A stretch of 47,709 nt of DNA, from positions 1-47,709 of the forward strand of contig NZ_AUKZ01000014.1 in NCBI RefSeq assembly GCF_000425025.1. The letters run 5' to 3'. The stretch comes from Streptococcus castoreus DSM 17536 (GTDB lineage: Bacteria > Bacillota > Bacilli > Lactobacillales > Streptococcaceae). The position numbers were made by a program, and so were the translations under genes. Below, piece by piece: positions 18,986 through 26,975 of the stretch (positions are counted from its first letter, which is position 1; every line of letters begins with the position of its first letter). The notes below the pieces were generated by a model. That model had not been told where the DNA came from and ran no database searches. It saw only the letters and a list, made by a program, of their open reading frames with translations.

Positions 18986-19657
18986 TTAAAGGAGGCTAAG
19001 TATTACAATCCCCATCAGAACTAAAGCATAGACCAACAAAGCCATCACTTTTTGGTATTTGAATCGTGGCAATTCCTGCAACTGATTCGAGAACCCTAAG
19101 CCAAGTAGCACTCCCCCGACAATGCCACCGACATGACCTGCCATGCTTACATTGGGCATAAATAAATTCAATAATAAATTTACTATAATTAAGGTTTGGT
19201 AGGATTTTCCCAATTCTTTCAAAGCATTATTGCTACCAAAAGTCCCTAAAACCATGATGGCTGCAAATAGCCCAAAAAGAGAGGTTGATGCCCCAGCAGC
19301 TACTGTTTCTGGTGTCAACCATAGTGTGAAAGCATTTCCCATAATCCCCGATAGTATATAGAGCAACAAAAAACGGCGAGAACCCCAAATACTTTCAGCC
19401 AACTGTCCAACAAAATAAAGCGTCAAGGCATTGACGAAAAAATGCCCCCACCCAATATGAATAAAAATTGGCGTTATTAACCGCCACATCTGATTTGGCA
19501 TCAATTTTACCGCAAGACCAAACATCCCGCCAAATTGATAAATCACTTGAGACCGAGTTGCCGCCTGACCATAAATCAACTGCATGGCTAAAAAGACCAG
19601 ACTCGTTAGACTCAAGAAAAAGACGGTTATGGGATATTTTTTGACGACATGTGTCAT
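18986..19657 (-). CDS. gluP: Rhomboid-family intramembrane serine protease
   Basis: A 223-residue protein with about six transmembrane helices. The catalytic pair is visible: Ser124 in GASTSLFG and His175 in AGHVGG. The loop-1 region (NQMWRLITPIFIHIGWGHFFVN) is the usual rhomboid signature. Rhomboids cleave single-pass membrane proteins near the outer face; the substrate here is unknown. The start codon overlaps the stop of the folate gene by 4 nt (ATGA), so translation is coupled. The symbol follows the usual name for Gram-positive members and is less certain than the family. Confidence 0.9.
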   Translation of the reverse strand: MTHVVKKYPITVFFLSLTSLVFLAMQLIYGQAATRSQVIYQFGGMFGLAVKLMPNQMWRLITPIFIHIGWGHFFVNALTLYFVGQLAESIWGSRRFLLLYILSGIMGNAFTLWLTPETVAAGASTSLFGLFAAIMVLGTFGSNNALKELGKSYQTLIIVNLLLNLFMPNVSMAGHVGGIVGGVLLGLGFSNQLQELPRFKYQKVMALLVYALVLMGIVILSLL

Positions 19658-20181
19658 TTGAGATAAACCTCCTGAACGGCAATATCATGTGCTTCTGGAA
19701 CAAACTCTTTCAGCTGGCAATTATAAATCGTGCTAAAACTAACTCCCTCATAATTTTCTAGGTAGCGGTCATAGTAGCCACCGCCATAACCAATCCGAAA
19801 ACCCTCATTATTAAAAACCACACCGGGTACATGGAGCAAATCAATAGCCGATTTTGGAACTTCTTGCTGACTTCTTGGCTCTAAAATACCAAAAGAAGAT
19901 ATGACCAAATCATTTGGATCATAAGGCACAAAAATCATGCGCCCCTTAGGGAACGTCTTTGGAATCACGACCCTTTTGCCGTCAGCCAGAGCTTGCTTAA
20001 TCATTAAATCTGTCTGATACTCCGTTGGTAAAGAAAGGTAAGTTCCAATCGTCTTAGCCTTTTGATAAGCAAAGCTGTTGACCACATCAGCCAACAAGAC
20101 CCTATCCTTTTGCAACTTGGAATCTGATTCCATAGCTTTCAAGGCTTTGAGAACCTCTTGCCGAAAGTTTGTTTTTATCAT
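19654..20181 (-). CDS. fthC: 5-formyltetrahydrofolate cyclo-ligase
   Basis: A 175-residue enzyme converting 5-formyl-THF to 5,10-methenyl-THF with ATP. The signature is GFRIGYGGGYYDRYL near residue 130. RQEVLKALKAM and KTIGTYLSLPTEYQT are typical N-terminal segments of the family. The start at 20181 (MIKTNFRQ) gives the family length; a longer open frame to 20277 adds residues unlike the family. It is first of a two-gene operon with the rhomboid protease. Confidence 0.92.
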   Translation of the reverse strand: MIKTNFRQEVLKALKAMESDSKLQKDRVLLADVVNSFAYQKAKTIGTYLSLPTEYQTDLMIKQALADGKRVVIPKTFPKGRMIFVPYDPNDLVISSFGILEPRSQQEVPKSAIDLLHVPGVVFNNEGFRIGYGGGYYDRYLENYEGVSFSTIYNCQLKEFVPEAHDIAVQEVYLK

Positions 20182-20295
20182 GCCCCTATCATAACACAAA
20201 CAAGGAAAAAGATTCAAGATGATTTCTCCAATGTCAGAAAAGACCTCAAATAAACCCAAAATCTTTACCTCTGACAAAAACAGTTTAAAAAATGC

Positions 20296-20328
20296 GTTAA
20301 GAAAAATTTAAGTTTTCTATCGTAAAAT
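20296..20328 (+). promoter_or_regulatory. CiaR-controlled promoter
   Basis: GTTAAG-AAAAA-TTTAAG (20296-20312) matches the CiaR consensus NTTAAG-N5-WTTAAG. It is followed after exactly 10 nt by a -10 box TAAAAT (20323-20328), the geometry of CiaR-activated promoters in streptococci. Confidence 0.85.
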
Positions 20329-20334
20329 AAAACC

Positions 20335-20440
20335 ATCCTAAAAAGCGGTTTACCCAAACCGTTGGGAGAATGAGTTTTTCCCTTGTTTTCCCTTTTCATA
20401 AATCTCCTGGGCGCCTATCCTCTTAGGTGCCCTTTCTTGT
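20335..20440 (+). ncRNA. csRNA: CiaRH-regulated small RNA
   Basis: Directly downstream of the CiaR promoter is a stretch of about 105 nt without a credible ORF. It has a 5' hairpin CGGTTT/AAACCG (loop ACCC), then a pyrimidine-rich single-stranded region (TTTTTCCC, TTTTCCC, AATCTCCT) able to pair with Shine-Dalgarno sequences, then a 9-bp terminator GGGCGCCTA/TAGGTGCCC ending TTTCTTG. This is the anatomy of the csRNAs of S. pneumoniae and relatives, which repress translation of target mRNAs. It is predicted from sequence; which csRNA it corresponds to is not known to me. Confidence 0.8.
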
Positions 20441-20446
20441 GTAAAA

Positions 20447-20478
20447 GCGATCAGTTGGTTGTTAAACTGATCGTTTTT
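20447..20478 (+). terminator. Second terminator-like hairpin downstream of the csRNA
   Basis: CGATCAGTT/AACTGATCG with a 7-base loop followed by TTTTTT on the plus strand. It may back up the csRNA terminator. Confidence 0.65.
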
Positions 20479-20562
20479 TAGTGATTCCCTTTAGATAACA
20501 TCCATTAAGCGTACAATATTGTGAGCGTTACAGCGACTAAGCAATTTACTTATCTAAAAACA

Positions 20563-20593
20563 AAAAAGCTAGGAGAAAAATCCTAACTTTTTG
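20563..20593 (-). terminator. Terminator of the decayed LPXTG protein gene
   Basis: On the minus strand AAAAAGTTAGGA pairs with TCCTAGCTTTTT, with a T-run. It lies about 40 nt past the stop of the sorting-signal frame. Confidence 0.65.
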
Positions 20594-20632
20594 GCAATAG
20601 CATTTTATGCTAGTGAGAATACGCTTAGTTTA

Positions 20633-21275
20633 CTAGGACACTTTTTTAGATCGCCACCTAAATAGAGATAAAAGAGATAGCAGAATAATAAACACCATTT
20701 CAATAAAGGTTAACATAGTGTGTCGAGACTCACCTGATGCTGGCAACATCATCTTTACTTTAGGTTCACCAGATTTAGAAACCTCTGTCTTATCTTTTTC
20801 TTTAAGTTAGACTATATCCCATTTTAAAATGATGTTTAGAATAATTATCAGCAAAACACCATATTGCTAATTGAGTAAGCCTTCTACTTTTATTTTCATC
20901 TAAACTTCCCAATCTTTTATTCGGGTATCCATTCTGTAAAATCGCTACTAAAGCAGCTGCTAAGCCACTTTTTTGACTTTTTGAATGTAATTTAAAAGTA
21001 TTATCATCACCTCCGGTCTTGTCATAAACTGGTAGACCTTGCGGTGATTGATGATACTGTTTTTCCCATGAAACTGGATAAATATTTTCCTTATTAAAGC
21101 AATATACTATATGCTCTTTATCGGTTTTTCTTTCTGGCTTATCTTGAGGTGTCACATATAAAAAGCTGGATAATTTCCACCTTCTTGTGTCCCATCTTCT
21201 CACCCGTAGTACTGCTCTGCCCATACCCTAAGCATCTGTTCCAAAATTTCCGGACATAACAATACAAGCATTTTT
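20633..21275 (-). pseudogene. Decayed LPXTG adhesin with thioester domain
   Basis: Pieces of one surface-protein gene lie in different frames. AEQYYG, a TGA (where Trp is expected) and DGTQEGGNYPAF come first. A second frame (stop at 20802) then carries LYVTPQDKPERK, VYCFN with the thioester Cys, QNGYPNKRLGSLDENKSRRL and TQLAIWCFADN with the thioester Gln. After that stop another frame holds LPASGES, a hydrophobic segment and RWRSKK, a sortase signal. The whole middle of the protein is missing. This resembles the N-terminal thioester domain of SfbI- or Cpa-type host-binding adhesins fused by deletion to its cell-wall anchor. It cannot make a working adhesin. The stretch 21276-21499 shows no supported gene. 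Confidence 0.8.
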
Positions 21276-21499
21276 TAATCTTTTCTTTAATTTTATCTTA
21301 TTATTAAAAATTCAATTAATTCGGTTTTTCTGGATATAGAATCTTGTTATATGCTATCTCATGAATTTTTGTCAATATTCTTTTTAGAAATACATTAAAA
21401 ACTTTGATAATTCTTATTTTATTAGGATACAATGCTCTTATTGACAAAGTCAGCATCTCAGTATTTGGAAATCGATTTTTAAGGAGATTTATAACCGCC

Positions 21500-21529
21500 A
21501 AAAAAGACCTCCCTAGCGAGAAGTCTTTT
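21500..21529 (-). terminator. pgi terminator
   Basis: On the minus strand AAAAGACTTCTC pairs with GGGAGGTCTTTT (two mismatches or G-U pairs) and a T-run follows. It lies 12 nt past the pgi stop. Confidence 0.75.
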
Positions 21530-21540
21530 GAATTTCTGTA

Positions 21541-22890
21541 TTAAAGTCGGGCATTAAGCTCTGCTGACAGCGCTTCAAATCCTGGTTTGCCAAGAAGTGC
21601 AAACATGTTGCGCTTATAAGCTTCAACACCTGGTTGGTCAAATGGGTTAACCCCATTCATATAGCCTGAAATAGCAATTGCTAATTCAAAGAAGTAAATG
21701 GTGTAACCCAGTGTGAACTCGTCTTGAGCTGGAAGTGTGACAAACATATTTGGCACACCACCATCTGTGTGAGCAAGAAGCACACCATCAGTTGCTTTTT
21801 TGTTAACAAAGTCAACATCTTTCCCTTGAAGGTAACCAAGTCCATCTAGGTCTTCAGCCATATCAGGAATCATCACATTTTTACGAGGGTTATCAACACG
21901 CACAACGGTTTCAAAGAGGTTACGGTAACCTTCTTGGATGAATTGACCGAGTGAATGAAGGTCTGTTGAAAAGTTGGCTGATGTTGGGTAAATCCCTTTT
22001 TGGTCTTTTCCTTCAGATTCACCGGCTAATTGCTTCCACCATTCGCCAAAGTACTGAAGAGATGGCTCATAGTTCGCCAAAATTTCAGTAATATAGCCTT
22101 TACGGTAAAGCACATTACGAACAGCTGCATATTGGTAAGCAATGTTGTCAGCGATTTTATCGGAAGATAATTCTTTACGGGCAGCATTTGCCCCTTCCAT
22201 AAGGGCTGTAATATCTGCACCGGATGCTGCAATCGGAAGTAAGCCAACAGCTGTTAAAACCGAGAAACGACCACCGACATTATCTGGAACAACAAATGTT
22301 TCCCAGTTGTTAGCGTCAGCTTCTACCTTAACTGCACCCTTTGCCTTATCAGTTGTTGCATAAATGCGTTTGTTGGCCTCTTCATGACCGTATTTTTTCA
22401 CCAAAAGTTCTTTGAAAACACGAAAGGCAATCGCTGGTTCAGTGGTGGTACCCGATTTAGAAATAACATTAACTGAAAAGTCTTTATCTTGAACGTATTC
22501 CACAAGATCAGCTAGGTAAGTTGACGAAATAGAATTACCCGCATAAAGAATTTGTGGCGCTTTGCGTTCTTGTACGGTTTGCAAGTTAGCAAAATGGTTG
22601 TTCAAGAAATCAATGGCTGCTTTAGCACCAAGATAGGAACCACCGATACCGATAACAACAAGAACATCACTTTCACCTTTAATTTTTTCAGCCGCTTTAA
22701 GAATACGAGCAAATTCTTCTTTATCATAGTTTTCTGGAAGGTCAAGCCAACCCAAGAAATCTGAACCTGGTCCAGTTCCTTCACGTAATAATTTATCAGC
22801 TTCTGTTACTTGACCTTGTAAAAAATCAATTTCGTGTTGTCCTACAAATGAGTCGAGGACTTTTGAATAATCAAATGTAATATGTGACAT
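21541..22890 (-). CDS. pgi: Glucose-6-phosphate isomerase
   Basis: A 449-residue glycolytic enzyme interconverting glucose-6-phosphate and fructose-6-phosphate. Conserved blocks are [14 protein letters not shown] (about 75-90), the sugar-phosphate site [28 protein letters not shown] (PGI signature 1 region) and [12 protein letters not shown] near the C-terminus. The start at 22890 (MSHITFDYS) has GGGAG 8 nt upstream. A GTG 9 nt further upstream would overlap that site. It has its own terminator and no cotranscribed neighbour. Confidence 0.97.
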   Translation of the reverse strand: MSHITFDYSKVLDSFVGQHEIDFLQGQVTEADKLLREGTGPGSDFLGWLDLPENYDKEEFARILKAAEKIKGESDVLVVIGIGGSYLGAKAAIDFLNNHFANLQTVQERKAPQILYAGNSISSTYLADLVEYVQDKDFSVNVISKSGTTTEPAIAFRVFKELLVKKYGHEEANKRIYATTDKAKGAVKVEADANNWETFVVPDNVGGRFSVLTAVGLLPIAASGADITALMEGANAARKELSSDKIADNIAYQYAAVRNVLYRKGYITEILANYEPSLQYFGEWWKQLAGESEGKDQKGIYPTSANFSTDLHSLGQFIQEGYRNLFETVVRVDNPRKNVMIPDMAEDLDGLGYLQGKDVDFVNKKATDGVLLAHTDGGVPNMFVTLPAQDEFTLGYTIYFFELAIAISGYMNGVNPFDQPGVEAYKRNMFALLGKPGFEALSAELNARL

Positions 22891-23334
22891 TAGTTTCACT
22901 CCCTTAAATTTTAGGTTCCACTAGTATGATAACCTTTTCTAAGCAATATTTCAATGATTTTTGCCGTATTTCGGCATCTTGATTGGGTTGCGCTATGAAA
23001 GGGGTTTCACACTATTTAACATGATAAGAACAAGCTTTATAGCACCTCAATGGGTATTATTCGGACACTTGTTGATAATACTTTTCATCTCTTTTGATAT
23101 TTTTCAGAAAACATGCTCCCATTCCCCATAGAAACAGACACTGAATAACCGATAACTGATCAACCCGATCAGGTCATTTGACCATTCTAGTGAAGTCCTT
23201 AGCAAAGCATTCATCTCGTTATCACATTTAGTGTTGGCATTTCAGCTTCCATTTTTTCAACGTTAAAAAAGACTGAAGACAACTATTTAAAACGAATCTT
23301 TTCTTCAGCCTAAACCGACCTTTGACCATCCCTC
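22891..23334. other. Spacer between pgi and the next gene; one terminator
   Basis: No gene or RNA was recognised in 444 nt. Near its right end (23263-23310) a minus-strand hairpin CTGAAGA/TCTTCAG with TTTTTT terminates the gene at 23335-23955. Confidence 0.55.
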
Positions 23335-23955
23335 TTATTTTAAAGATTTGATGATTTCAATACGGGTAATCATGCCCTCATGCATATGGTCAATGCGCAA
23401 GGCAACATCTGCAAAAGCGATTGAAGCACCAATCGTTGCCATTTTTTCTTCCAATTCTAAGTGGCGAAGCATCAAGTCACGCATGAGTTCATCTTTACTT
23501 GCTGCTGGCAAATCAACACGTGCTAAAACATTTGCCACTTTAACTTTTTGACTACCTCGAACAATAACACTAGAAGTATCGTCAAAACTGGTAAAAAGGT
23601 ATTTTCGTGTTGCAAATAAAATCGTCAAGGCAAGGACACTCAATAAAGAATCAATTGATGAACCGTGTGATACAACAATTTGACGTGCAATGGCAAACAA
23701 GAGCACTTCAATAATTGTACCTGAGGTATGCTTACTCAACATTTTAATCAACTCAACCCCAATGGCAATGCTCATCGCCTGATTGAGGAAATTCTGCAAG
23801 TAAGTATCTAGTCCAGTCTTAATGGAAAAAATCCCTGTCAACATTAACGCTAAATGACCCGTCAAAATCAATAAAGAAATTAACAATATGACGGAAATCA
23901 AAATCTCAATATAATACGATAACTCATACAGTCTAACTTGGAAATACTTTCTCAT
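23335..23955 (-). CDS. Membrane protein with C-terminal transporter-associated-type domain
   Basis: A 206-residue protein not recognised by name. The first 120 residues contain about four transmembrane helices (IEILISVILLISLLILTGHL, a second near 30-70, and two more at about 78-118). The last 75 residues (KVKVANVLARVDLPAASKDE to the end) form a soluble alpha/beta tail like the domain found after channels and transporters. Its operon context is single-gene, with its own terminator. Conserved streptococcal membrane proteins of this form have no assigned role, and none is claimed here. Confidence 0.7.
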   Translation of the reverse strand: MRKYFQVRLYELSYYIEILISVILLISLLILTGHLALMLTGIFSIKTGLDTYLQNFLNQAMSIAIGVELIKMLSKHTSGTIIEVLLFAIARQIVVSHGSSIDSLLSVLALTILFATRKYLFTSFDDTSSVIVRGSQKVKVANVLARVDLPAASKDELMRDLMLRHLELEEKMATIGASIAFADVALRIDHMHEGMITRIEIIKSLK

Positions 23956-24144
23956 CCTAACTCCTTAATTTTTCTTATTTCCATTATATAAAAATGATCA
24001 CGATTTGAACACTTGAAAAACACCTCTCTAAAAAACTGTTTCCTTGAATAAACCTTGGTCGGTGTGTTCTTTTACTGTCCCTACCACAAAAAATTACAAG
24101 AGAATGTACCTGCGAAAGGTTGACATAATTGTTTTTTTAACAAC

Positions 24145-24226
24145 AAAAAAAGAGCACACACCTGACATCGCTTAGGGCTGCTGGATTCCTCCCCTGACCC
24201 ACTTCACGCACAAGTGTTGCTCCAAC
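24145..24226 (-). ncRNA. ffs: Signal recognition particle RNA, small bacterial type (4.5S-like)
   Basis: On the minus strand the predicted RNA of about 80 nt folds as one long hairpin. GGAGCAACACTTG at the 5' end pairs with GGTGTGTGCTC at the 3' end, and the apex contains GGTCAGGGGAGGAATCCAGC followed by AGCCC. This is the SRP domain IV core that binds Ffh. A T-run follows at 24151-24145. It lacks the Alu domain found in Bacillus, as expected for streptococci. With Ffh it targets ribosomes making membrane proteins to FtsY. Confidence 0.92.
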
Positions 24227-24230
24227 TACT

Positions 24231-24259
24231 ATTATAGCATATCGCTATCGTTTTGTAAA
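24231..24259 (-). promoter_or_regulatory. ffs promoter
   Basis: TTTACA (24259-24254), 17-nt spacer, TATAAT (24236-24231) on the minus strand, about 6 nt before the predicted RNA start. It is the strongest promoter match nearby, fitting an abundant RNA. Confidence 0.85.
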
Positions 24260-24391
24260 TTAGATTTGTTCGGTATACATGCCGTAAGCATGAAATATTT
24301 TTCTAGATATTTAGAATAAGATTAATTAACAAAAAACTTGAATGACAAATCATCTAGAGAACAGTCTACTCTTTTCGTTATCCTAAGATAA

Positions 24392-24940
24392 CTACTTAGC
24401 TTCAATAAGTCCTAAATCACCATCTTCACGACGATAAAGAATATTTGTTTCCCCATCTTCAGCATCCGTATAGATAAAGAAGTCATGTCCTAGCAACTCC
24501 ATTTGCAAACGTGCTTCTTCAACATCCATTGGCTTTAAAGTAACGTTTTTAGTACGAACAACTTTTACCTCTGGCATCTCGTCCACTTGCTCAACTTCAA
24601 ATTCAGTTGTAAAAACTTGACTCGTTGAAACTTTTTCACGATGTTTTTTAGCAATTTTAGTCTTATTTTTTCTAATTTGACGTTCAATCTTATCGACTAC
24701 TAAATCAATTGAACCATACATATCTTGTGAAACATCTTCTGCACGAAGAGTCACTGAGCCTAGTGGGATAGTCACTTCAACTTTAGACGATTTTTCACGA
24801 TAAATTTTCAAATTAACACGTGCATCTATTTCTTGTTCTTTAACAAAATATTTTTCAATCTTAGTAAGCTTTGATTTTACATAGTCACGAATCGCTTCAG
24901 TCACTTCGATATTTTCTCCACGAATACTGAATTTAATCAT
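24392..24940 (-). CDS. hpf: Long-form ribosome hibernation promoting factor
   Basis: A 182-residue long HPF. The N-terminal half (about 1-100) is the S30AE/YfiA ribosome-binding fold (MIKFSIRGENIEVTEAIRDYV, then basic patches), and the C-terminal 60 residues are the dimerisation domain (KPMDVEEARLQMELLGHDFF, YRREDGDLGLIE). It binds 70S ribosomes at rest and pairs them into inactive 100S dimers. The start has AGAGG 6 nt upstream. Promoter TTGCAA-16 nt-TATAAT lies on the minus strand at 25016-24989. In streptococci comFA-comFC normally lie just upstream. Here the ICE edge and an insertion sequence are there instead. Confidence 0.94.
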   Translation of the reverse strand: MIKFSIRGENIEVTEAIRDYVKSKLTKIEKYFVKEQEIDARVNLKIYREKSSKVEVTIPLGSVTLRAEDVSQDMYGSIDLVVDKIERQIRKNKTKIAKKHREKVSTSQVFTTEFEVEQVDEMPEVKVVRTKNVTLKPMDVEEARLQMELLGHDFFIYTDAEDGETNILYRREDGDLGLIEAK

Positions 24941-24988
24941 AGGACACCTCTTTCTTACGCTTTAAGCGCTTTCTTTATCTTTAATATC

Positions 24989-25016
24989 ATTATACCGCTT
25001 TCATGAAAATTTGCAA
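24989..25016 (-). promoter_or_regulatory. hpf promoter
   Basis: TTGCAA (25016-25011), 16-nt spacer and TATAAT (24994-24989) on the minus strand, about 50 nt before the hpf start. Confidence 0.7.
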
Positions 25017-25104
25017 GTTTTACCGTGCAATTGGTATGTGTCTAAATTTCTGGGAAAGTCCAACTAACCCTTATAACCTAAGAAAACTCTAGGTTCTTTT
25101 ATTC

Positions 25105-25298
25105 CAAAAAAGACTGAAACAAAGGTTTTCTCTGCTTCAGTCTTGACGATATTGTTTACGACATGATACAATACTGTTTGACTGATTAAGCAAAGGTCCT
25201 TTTTGTCTTAATCGGTGGTGTAGAAGGTTGCGCTTCTGCACCTTTTTTCGTTTTATCTTACTATTATTGTACCACAGACAACCCAGTAATGCAAGGGT
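25105..25298 (-). ncRNA. Possible minus-strand small RNA at the ICE edge
   Basis: TTGCAT-17 nt-TACAAT (about 25297-25269) predicts a minus-strand start near 25262. The transcript would end at AAGACTGAA/TTCAGTCTT plus T-run (25142-25108), about 155 nt later. It contains no credible ORF and is fully antisense to the plus-strand small RNA candidate at 25179-25250. The coordinates include the promoter. Prediction only. Confidence 0.45.
25143..25250 (+). ncRNA. Possible plus-strand small RNA at the ICE edge
   Basis: TTGACG (25143-25148), 18 nt, TACAAT (25167-25172, preceded by TG) gives a start near 25179. The RNA of about 70 nt has two hairpins: GATTAAG/CTTAATC (25184-25213), then a 10-bp terminator GGTGTAGAAG/CTTCTGCACC with TTTTTT (25217-25248). 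No ORF or known family was recognised. It lies between hpf and the ISLre2-type transposase and overlaps a minus-strand candidate. The coordinates include the promoter. Confidence 0.5.
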
Positions 25299-25374
25299 TT
25301 CGGGGCATAAACACACCAAAAAAGCCTCTAAAATTTAATGTTTTAGCGGTTGCTATAGGATAGATTTTTTGTAG

Positions 25375-26664
25375 TCATCGCCTGATTACCACTGCATCAT
25401 GAGGATAATGGTTAACCAAATGGCCAGCACCTAAGCCCCTGCCTCGATACTTCTGGTACTGCTTTCGCCAATCGCCAAAGAAGAGCTCACCTAGTTTATT
25501 TATCCGTTCCAATAAGATAATTTTAGCCATAGCACAAGCTCCTTTGATGGACCAATACATACCACGGTGCTTCATGCGGTATGTCACTTTGCGATGTTGG
25601 CTTTCCATAACACCGATTCCCCCTGAGGTTAGCCCTCGTAATTTAGAGGGTCTGGTGTCCCTGAAATTTCTAAAAAGCTTTTGTTTAAAAGCGGTATATT
25701 TATCATACTCGTCTTCTGTTTCAATCAATGTCTCCACCGTATCAAAGACTGTTTCAAGTAAGGATTTCTGATGAGCCTTGATAGCTTTAAAGGCTAAATC
25801 CTTTAGTATGACTGGATAGGGCTTCAGGAAGGCTTTGACTTGTTCGTTTAAGTGATAGGCATCCCAGAAGTGTTCATGGTGTTTGATACCGAGGGCTTTT
25901 TTTATCTCTTGAAAGACACGTTTCGTATAGCCCTTGCCATTATCTGAATTGGTAATAAGGATAGTCTTATCGGTTATCCCAAAGTGGTTATAGAGGTAAT
26001 CCAGCAATTCTTCTCGTGCCTTGTCATAATTGGTATGAATAATCTCGTGCTTATTTTGGAGAATATAGCGTTCTTTGCCAACTTTCTTGGCTCCCGTATG
26101 AACGAGGAAATGAGCTAAATCTGTATTGTGACGCTCATCTCCTCCTGAAGTCGTTTTAACCATCACACCGTCTCCCTCCAGGTAGAGCTTCTCTACTTGG
26201 AGTTTTTTTGGTTGTTCTGCTTCCAGTAAGAAGCGATACTGTTCCTTCTCTGAAAATAGTCGTTCTGCTAGTTTAACAGCTTTTAAAACCGCATCCTTTG
26301 TCACCGCCAAACCATAAGCGGTTTGAATCGTTCGACAGACCTCCCGATAAGATAACTTAGAAGCATGTTCCGCCATATGAAACATCAATTCAGGAGAATA
26401 GCGCATATAGGGTTTTAGCCCTAGCCACTCGTCCACTGGGTAGCGAGTTTCTCTTCCTCTTCGCCAGCGATTTCTTGAAAAGGTGATTTCTCCAAAGGTA
26501 AAGAGAACGGTTCGCTCACTGCTATCCACTCGTTTGTAGCCATGTTGGCGCATGGTAGGAGCTATTTGTTCGTCATAGTCCCTTAGCTGTTTCAAAAACT
26601 CCTTCTCACGCCGTCTAGCCATTTCTGCTACAAATGTTTTCTCATCAAATCCAGTCATTTTCAT
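25375..26664 (-). CDS. ISLre2-family transposase (UPF0236 type)
   Basis: A 429-residue protein. It has the N-terminal segment TVLFTFGEITFSRNRWR of the UPF0236/ISLre2 family, YLEGDGVMVKTTSGGDERHN (acidic residue of the predicted catalytic core), LITNSDNGKGY and HFWDAYHLNEQ in the middle, and SGGIGVMESQHRKVTYRMKH near the C-terminus. The length is about normal and the frame is unbroken, so it may be active. I could not identify terminal inverted repeats or a target duplication in the flanks 25260-25374 and 26665-26777, so element ends are undefined. It sits at the ICE end next to hpf. Confidence 0.85.
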   Translation of the reverse strand: MKMTGFDEKTFVAEMARRREKEFLKQLRDYDEQIAPTMRQHGYKRVDSSERTVLFTFGEITFSRNRWRRGRETRYPVDEWLGLKPYMRYSPELMFHMAEHASKLSYREVCRTIQTAYGLAVTKDAVLKAVKLAERLFSEKEQYRFLLEAEQPKKLQVEKLYLEGDGVMVKTTSGGDERHNTDLAHFLVHTGAKKVGKERYILQNKHEIIHTNYDKAREELLDYLYNHFGITDKTILITNSDNGKGYTKRVFQEIKKALGIKHHEHFWDAYHLNEQVKAFLKPYPVILKDLAFKAIKAHQKSLLETVFDTVETLIETEDEYDKYTAFKQKLFRNFRDTRPSKLRGLTSGGIGVMESQHRKVTYRMKHRGMYWSIKGACAMAKIILLERINKLGELFFGDWRKQYQKYRGRGLGAGHLVNHYPHDAVVIRR

Positions 26665-26777
26665 AAATTTATTATACTGGAAATAAAGAGAAACTTTTCA
26701 GAAAGAACGCTTTAGAACAAGTTGAAGATACAATGTTACGGATTTTCCTTTTTTTGAAAAAAATGTCAACAGGCTTC

Positions 26778-26975
26778 TCACAAGTTTAGATAGGCTTCTC
26801 TTGTTTTTAGAAAGTCCTCCACCTCTTTCTCACGTTGCTTAACCTGTTCTTTAGTCATATTGTCATTTGTTAAGGCAGCTAATAAAACCTGTTTGGGATC
26901 TTGTAAGCTGGCATCAATATACAGACAAGATGAGGCAAGCCCATCTTCTCTATCTTGCTTCTTTTTATCTGTCAT
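26778..26975 (-). CDS. Small ICE protein of unknown function
   Basis: A 65-residue acidic/basic, probably helical protein (NDNMTKEQVKQREKEVEDFL near the C-terminus). No family is recognised. Its ATG overlaps the stop of the upstream 203-residue gene by 4 nt, which supports translation. It is the last gene of the mobilisation operon before the transposase. Confidence 0.55.
   Translation of the reverse strand: MTDKKKQDREDGLASSCLYIDASLQDPKQVLLAALTNDNMTKEQVKQREKEVEDFLKTREAYLNL

Noticed and set aside
21316..21501. 61-codon minus-strand frame just after the pgi terminator
   Set aside because: It starts inside the terminator stem region and has no ribosome-binding site near its ATG, and no family is recognised. 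AAGGAG nearby lies inside the frame.
25137..25319. 60-codon minus-strand frame across the small-RNA region, considered as a toxin gene
   Set aside because: The composition is unlike Fst-type toxins (no hydrophobic helix followed by a charged tail in the expected order), there is no ribosome-binding site, and it runs across the hairpins.
25375..26664. CRISPR or tracrRNA near the ICE edge
   Set aside because: No regularly spaced repeats, and the hairpin sequences differ from the S. pyogenes tracrRNA. No cas gene is in the window.
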